A DNA stretch of 64,000 nt, taken from contig RPFO01000130.1 of the NCBI GenBank assembly GCA_009746045.1, positions 767,808 through 831,807 of the forward strand, read 5' to 3'. The notes under the pieces were generated by a model that saw nothing but the letters and a program-made list of their open reading frames with translations, was not told the DNA's origin and did no database searches. Of this stretch, positions 58,772-64,000 are shown one piece after another (position 1 is the stretch's first letter; every line of letters starts with the position of its first letter). The position numbers were made by a program, and so were the translations under genes. This stretch comes from Mesostigma viride. Lineage: Eukaryota > Streptophyta > Mesostigmatophyceae > Mesostigmatales > Mesostigmataceae.

Positions 58772-58970
58772 TTTCCGGCCCCACCGTCTAGGTCATCTAG
58801 TCGCTCTACACGTAAGCCAGCCATAATTTCAATGCACAAGGATACACATTTCCATCCCCATTCATATTCATCATCCTGAACGACTCGAACACGCAGACAA
58901 GATAACGGCAGGCTCGAGCTACCATGGTCTGGATTCTCCCGATTTCTGGCCTGCGCTGGTTGTCTCCTTG
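58772..58970 (+). mobile_element. 's' element, 199 bp
   Basis: Begins inside the longest copy (TTTCCGGCCCCACCGTCTAG) and ends GGTTGTCTCCTTG. ATATGG flanks both ends (58766-58771 and 58971-58976). Confidence 0.8.
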
Positions 58971-59222
58971 ATATGGCATGCCAAGGTACAGGTCCTCATT
59001 GCGGACATGAGCAGCATATCCTACTCTGAAAATGGATCGCAGCATGTTGGTGACCGCGCCGTCTAGCTTGCGGGCCAGGTCGGCGGTGAGGGTCCACGTC
59101 TCGGCCCCGTACGTAAGAACAGGAAGGACGAGGACCTTGAACAGGCCGGTCCTGTTTCTCGATCTTGCCCAGGGGCTTGCGCCACAGGGCCCGGTATTGG
59201 CGTAACGCGTGCCAGGCAAGGA
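58971..59222 (-). mobile_element. LINE RT thumb fragment
   Basis: Minus-strand YANTGPCGASPWARSRNRTG and LFKVLVLPVLTYGAETWTLT, LDGAVTNMLRSIFRVGY, VRNEDLYLGMPY, cut at the junction with the 's' copy. Confidence 0.8.
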
Positions 59223-59350
59223 GGGGGGTTAATTAACGTGTGGTAGGGTTTTCTAGATTAGATCAGATTATAGAGTTAGCTTAGTTCGGTTTCGCGGCTT
59301 CGCCCACCTCCATCCATCCAGCAAGGAATATGTGCAACATGATCGCCCAT

Positions 59351-59425
59351 CCATCCATCCATCGGGGTTAATGCTGCGTGACTCCCCAACGGGAGCACGA
59401 GTCTAATTAATTAATTAATTAATTA
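59351..59425 (+). mobile_element. LINE tail-only insertion, 75 bp, 12-bp TSD
   Basis: Only the last 75 bases of the LINE (CATC units, hairpin CTCCCCAACGGGAG, TTAA tail), flanked by ATGATCGCCCAT (59339-59350 and 59426-59437). The target is itself a family-b-like 3' end (GTCATGTTATAATTTAATTT follows). Confidence 0.92.
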
Positions 59426-59695
59426 ATGATCGCCCATGAACGTCGGAGTCATGTTATAATTTAATTTAAACTAGTAGAATAATCATTATTTTGGGGTGCC
59501 AAAGCTGGAAAAAATTTTAGCTGGGGCATTTAGAGGAAATTGTATTGAAACATGCAAAATGATGCACCGATATTGTCCTAGGCAGAATGTGTCATAAGTA
59601 GCGTCTTTTGCTTTTTTTAGCTCAACACCGGCGTGTAATTGGGTATTCCACCCTCAACCAGTGGTGGGATGGACCCCCATACACCCTATTTACAT

Positions 59696-59737
59696 CAAGG
59701 AGACAACCAGCTAGCGCAGGCCAGAAATCGGGAGAAT
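59696..59737 (-). mobile_element. 's' element, 42 bp, 11-bp TSD
   Basis: TSD CCTATTTACAT at 59685-59695 and 59738-59748. The insert is the last 42 or so bases of the family with a 4-bp internal duplication (AGCTAGCGC for AGCGC). Confidence 0.9.
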
Positions 59738-60137
59738 CCTATTTACATGCTAAAATCATCTCTTGGGTACCCCCAGGTCAGCAGTGCATGATATTAAATA
59801 ATATGGCTTCAGGGGTGCTGGCATGGGACCCTCATGGCTGGACAGTGCTTCGACCCTTTACGAAGGCAGCTCTGGATGCAAAAATTGTGGGTGCAACACG
59901 ATGGGCGTCGCATGGCCCAGGCATGATGGCATCCAGGTGGTTGACGATTCACTCAACAGTCCCACTGGCTGACTCCATAAGTCAATCGAGAGTATCACGC
60001 CAGCCAGATGCCTGCCTAAGCACGCATACACACAAACACACACATTCACACGCCGGTCCGACCAATACTGTTGCCCGGCACGCCGACAAGATAGCCTACA
60101 CGAAGGGGAGCCTGGATATAACATTTATATTCATACA

Positions 60138-60165
60138 TTTCTGGCCTGCGCTGGTTGTCTCCTTG
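60138..60165 (+). mobile_element. 's' element, 28 bp
   Basis: TTTCTGGCCTGCGCTGGTTG followed by TCTCCTTG, flanked by ATACA on each side (60133-60137 and 60166-60170). The TSD is short, so support is moderate; the 28-base identity is the main evidence. Confidence 0.75.
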
Positions 60166-60299
60166 ATACAAAACGGAGTTGTCAGGAGTGAGCAAGCGGA
60201 TTCGATCCGGCGTCGCCAAGGCCCAGACCGCCGGGATCCCAACGCCGCTGTCATTCTCCACCATCCAGCGCACCGGAAACCTTAGTGCTCAGGTCCAAG

Positions 60300-61020
60300 A
60301 CGCCTGTGTCATCCCGCCTGCGACACCGCGCCTGCGACCATCTGCGCTCCCAAGAGCCTTGCGTGGAAATCCCCCAAACTCCCAAGAGGCACTGCCTCTC
60401 TGAGAGATGGAATATCTTGTACCATTGAGATGGCAGCTCTCTGTACGCTCGAAGCTGATCTTGCTGCCAATCTGTCGTCGCCAGGCCCTGTAGGCATCAG
60501 CTCCCCCTCCCCCCAACGGCCGACCACCGATGGCACAACCCCTGCATTGATGACGCCCTTATATTGGGGCCAAAAATAGACCAGATGGCCACGCAACCGA
60601 CCATGACCACAATGAAATAGACCCATCGGCCAAGCAACCAACCAGATCCCGCAGTGTTTTGGAAATAGCAACACATGCGGGCGTCAGGCATGATGCGATG
60701 CGGGCGTTGCGGGCATCATGCGTCGCGCAGCACATGCGGGCAGCCGACCCACGCAGGGCCCTCGCGGTTCAGCGGGACAAGGGTCGGGCGGGCCGAGGGG
60801 ACAAGGGGATAAGTGCCGGGTGGGCCAAGGGTCGGGCGCGACAAGGGCCGGATCCCGGATGATGGACAGCGCGGTGGAGCTCCGATGGGCGTTGGCTAAT
60901 GTTTGACCGGAAGGCCCACCCTGCCCAGCGACGATTGGCTCTTGGCCTGCCGCGGGCACATCGTCTCGTGACCGCGAGGCATCCCGTGACCACGCACGCT
61001 TGACTGGGTGACCCCGTGTT
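60300..61020. other. No gene recognised
   Basis: Low-complexity patches (ACAAGGGTCGGGCG-type words at 60778-60850) and no supported ORF. Confidence 0.45.
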
Positions 61021-61026
61021 CAACCC

Positions 61027-61190
61027 CCGGCGGCCTGCCGCCTGGCGACAAGAGCCCGCAGCACGGCAGCCACTGAACCCCCGGTGGGCTGCCATCTGGC
61101 GACAAGAGCCCACCGCATGGCAGCCACTGAACCCCTGGCGGCCTGCCAGCTGGCAAGAACAGCCCACCGCACGGCAGCCATTGGACCCAC
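61027..61190. repeat. About 60-bp tandem repeat, three copies
   Basis: Units contain GGCCTGCC, CTGGCGACAAGAGCCC, GCACGGCAGCCACTGAACCC. Minus-strand ORFs across them are periodic. Confidence 0.75.
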
Positions 61191-61582
61191 AGGATCGGAA
61201 ACAACTCCTCTCAGGGAATTCAACCCCTTCAAGGTCGTAGACCTCAATCCGGTAGCCGCTCGACAAACCAGTCGACCAGGATGGTTAGTAGCAAAGATTT
61301 GTTGAGAAACCGAGGGACCCCGAACCAGCCGACGCTCACGCCGACCTTGACACTAGCCCAAGTGGCCTTTACGCTGGCATATGCCCATGCTAGCGGACCG
61401 TAACTGTCCATCAAAGGACTGCCTTCACCAACAGCCCATGTGGACACACTACCCAACCGCTGAGGCCTGCGGTGCCCGAACCGCCAGCCATGCCACGGAC
61501 GCATTAAGGGGGAGCTGAGTACAAATTCTGCCTTCAGACCTGCCGCCAACGCCAAATGGTCGACAAAGCCAGGTGTGTGTTA

Positions 61583-61760
61583 GGCCAGTAAGGCCAGCAT
61601 CCCATCAAAGTAAGGCCAGTAAGGCCAGCATCCCATCAAAGTAAGGCCAGTAAGGCCAGCATCCCATCAAAGGCCAGTAAGGCCAGCATCCCATCAAAGT
61701 AAGGCCAGTAAGGCCAGCATCCCATCAAAGTCAGGCCAGTAAGGCCAGCATCCCATCCAC
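61583..61760. repeat. 31-bp minisatellite, about six copies
   Basis: AGGCCAGTAAGGCCAGCATC followed by CCATCAAAGTA; one unit is shortened near 61660-61690. Confidence 0.9.
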
Positions 61761-61764
61761 TAGC

Positions 61765-63188
61765 GGCCATTTCCCCGACTTAAGCCGTTGCACCGAATTC
61801 CGCCAACTTGCATCGCATTCCGCCAACTTGCGCCGCATTGCGCCACCTTGGGGGAATTCGACTGACCCAGACATAGCTCGATCCTGATAGCTAAATCTTC
61901 ATAGCGAAAGCTTCACAGCTACAGCTTGATAGCTGCAGTTTGGTAGCTACCGCTCTGGAGTAACGCAGCGTTGGCCAGTCTCAGCCTTGGTCGGTCTCCA
62001 TGTTCGTCTGCCCCCAAGTGAATAAAGCATCTTCTGATTTGGCACGCCGCAAAGGTGAAAACCATTTGCGTTCAGTGCCGGTCCGCGGAAAACGCGATCT
62101 GCAAATGAATCCAGGCCGGAATCGAACTGGGGACCTCTCGCACCCACTTTTGCTGACTATAGGACGGACGTCTCCTCAGTGAATACAGCATCGGTCGGTA
62201 GGTTTACCGGTACCCTGCGTTCCTCAGTCGCCAGGGTTAACGATACCCTGCGTTCCTCAGTTGCCAGGTTTAACGATACTTGGCGGCCGGGCGGGGGGCC
62301 ACGCGGGTTATTTCGACGCGCGCCCTGCAGCCGTGGGGAGCAAGGCAGGGGGAGGCAAGGCAGTGAGAAATAACATTAGGCACACTCTGCAAACTGGGAG
62401 GGGGGTGCTCAATGACCTCACTAACGACGGAAAATGTATGCCCTCCCCCCGCTCATCAAGGCCCACTAAGAAGTAAAACTCGCAGGAATAAGCCGGCGGC
62501 CTTCGAGGGAGGCAAACGAACAACTTGTTCTGTACGGGCGCAGGGGGGACCCCTTGTCGTTGCGACCCTGCAGGACGGGCCTATTGATGGAGGGGGTTGC
62601 AAGGAAACAGAGGATGGGAGGGAATGGATCTTTCGATGATGCTGCGGGAAAGCCTCCAATCGGCAGACGGAGGGAGGTACGCTTAGGGGGGGAGAATGAG
62701 GGGGGCAGATGGAGGGGGCCAGACGGCGGGTGAAGCAAAGAAGGGCATAATGACAAGGAGAGAATAATAGGGGTTAGGCAGATGGGAAGCTCCAAACTGA
62801 GTCACACGACTCACTTGGCGTTGCCTGGGGGCAGGCCCTTCTCGGAGGGCGCGGACCACCCAAAGTGGTGTGTGTGCGCCAGGTGGGGCACCGTGGGCGC
62901 TGGCTTGACGTGCGCCAGCACGGGGGACACGGGGGAACTGCTGCGGGCCCCTGGCGCATGGGGCGACGTGCTGGCGGATGGGGACCAGACAGGGGACCAA
63001 GATAGCAGTTGTAAACTGATGTCACCACCTTCGGAAGATACGATGTGCTGCGGTGCCAAACTAAAGGCGTATAGTCGAGTACAAGGGTATGGCGCTATAC
63101 ATGGTACAGAGTCGCTGTTAAGAGTTAATTAATTAATTACTTAATGGTACAGTGAACATGGTATAGTACTGGCTATGGTGCTAGTGTG
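61765..63188. other. No gene firmly recognised
   Basis: Contains small duplications (CCTGCGTTCCTCAGT at 62213 and 62249; GCATT-CGCCAACTTG words at 61795-61850) and a tRNA-like remnant at 62107-62165. A possible minus-strand exon ending at a good donor near 62813 is discussed under rejected items. Confidence 0.4.
62107..62165 (-). other. tRNA-Pro-like remnant (3' half) or SINE head
   Basis: On the minus strand AGTGGGTGCGAGAGGTCC and then CCAGTTCGATTCCGGC match the anticodon loop (TGG), anticodon 3' stem, variable loop and T-loop B box of a tRNA-Pro. TATAGTCAGCAAAAGTGG could act as a weak A box. The 5' anticodon strand, D arm and acceptor pairing are not recognisable, and the T stem does not pair properly, so this is not a functional tRNA. 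Confidence 0.4.
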
Positions 63189-63760
63189 CAGAAAATGGCA
63201 CACCATGGAGCGCCGTGCGATCTGTGCGGCTACAGAAAATGGCACACCATGGAACGCCGTGCGATCTGTGCGGCTACAGAAAATGGCATGCCATGGAACG
63301 CCGTGCGATCTGTGCGGCTACAGAAAATGGCATGCCATGGAACGCCGTGCGATCTGTGCGGCTACAGAAAATGGCACACCATGGAACGCCGTGCGATCTG
63401 TGCGGCTACAGAAAATGGCATGCCATGGAACGCCGTGCGATCTGTGCGGCTACAGAAAATGGCACACCATGGAACGCCGTGCGATCTGTGCGGCTACAGA
63501 AAATGGCACACCATGGAGCGCCGTGCGATCTGTGCGGCTACAGAAAATGGCATGCCATGGAACGCCGTGCGATCTGTGCGGCTACAGAAAATGGCACACC
63601 ATGGAACGCCGTGCGATCTGTGCGGCTACAGAAAATGGCATGCCATGGAACGCCGTGCGATCTGTGCGGCTACAGAAAATGGCATGCCATGGAACGCCGT
63701 GCGATCTGTGCGGCTACAGAAAATGGCACACCATGGAACGCCGTGCGATCTGTGCGGCTA
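63189..63760. repeat. 44-bp minisatellite, exactly 13 copies
   Basis: 13 units of 44 bp (CAGAAAATGGCACACCATGG then AACGCCGTGCGATCTGTGCG and GCTA). Units come in two forms, CACACC or CATGCC, plus an occasional AGC/AAC change. Three frames stay open through the array, so the roughly 200-residue ORFs are repeat artefacts. Confidence 0.95.
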
Positions 63761-64000
63761 CCGCTGGAGTCACGTTAGAAAAGGCGCAGGTTGTGGGTGC
63801 TTAGCTAAGGGTAGGTGTATTGTGGGGCGGTGCGCTCGCAAATCGAGACCAAAAAGATTGAACAAGCCCTTGCGCTGGTTGTGATTTGTCATATGCCAGA
63901 GATACACATTGCGATTCGGTTGGCGATTTGCTTCAAGATTCTATGCAACCCATGGGACCCCACGCAAGTCTCCAACCCTAAGAAAACCAAGTCACCAACC

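Noticed and set aside
62811-63026. Possible minus-strand exon (SWSPVWSPSASTSPHAPGAR ... EKGLPPGNAK) with donor GTGAGT
   Set aside because: The donor is good, but there is no recognisable domain, no clear acceptor and no partner exon.

Overview
The window looks like nuclear DNA of a green alga, most likely a chlorophyte or prasinophyte-type lineage with a large, repeat-filled genome. The host genes point that way: an octotricopeptide-repeat (OPR) protein with a C-terminal RAP domain, a peptide deformylase with an organelle-type leader, and an intron-containing GT29 sialyltransferase-like gene, next to a chromodomain Ty3/gypsy retrotransposon. I cannot name the species from sequence alone. Host genes are few; most of the 64 kb is tandem repeats and retroelements.

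Layout. 1-1808: no gene recognised. 1809-15308 (minus): three long coding exons that I join into one gene. It would encode a membrane-anchored protein with two tandem secreted propeller-like domains, with introns filled by minisatellites. All splice sites are phase 1. 16291-16748: a MITE with inverted termini and a TA target duplication. 17039-28240: two satellite families with a 5'-truncated Ty3/gypsy chromovirus (18010-25966, minus) embedded in one of them. 28675-29514 (plus): peptide deformylase. 30987-36053: a TSD-flanked LINE, a small ORF, an ORF1-only LINE relative and a broken LRR gene. 37094-37733: a CCCCA array. 39803-42496 (plus): OPR-RAP protein. 42590-48045: nested ORF1-only LINE relatives. 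49034-53267 (minus): GT29 gene in four exons, with four decoy copies of its third exon. 54966-60170: more nested LINE fragments and very short insertions. 61027-63760: minisatellites and a tRNA-Pro-like remnant.

The most unusual content is retrotransposon biology. (i) A short family here called 's' is inserted at least seven times at lengths from about 353 bp down to 13 bp. All copies share one terminus, and several have clear 8-12 bp target-site duplications. (ii) Two full-length, TSD-flanked elements of about 2 kb ('a' and 'b') encode only a LINE-type ORF1 protein. They share a 5' leader, and they share a small 3' hairpin with the RT-bearing LINE. This resembles mammalian HAL1 elements but arose independently. 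(iii) The GT29 gene carries a 119-bp array that repeats its own splice acceptor and the first half of the sialylmotif-S exon, each copy ending in a stop codon.

Several ORFs are broken by single-base shifts at or near homopolymers, so some apparent pseudogenes may be assembly errors. Exon models come from reading splice sites and phase by eye, without transcript support.
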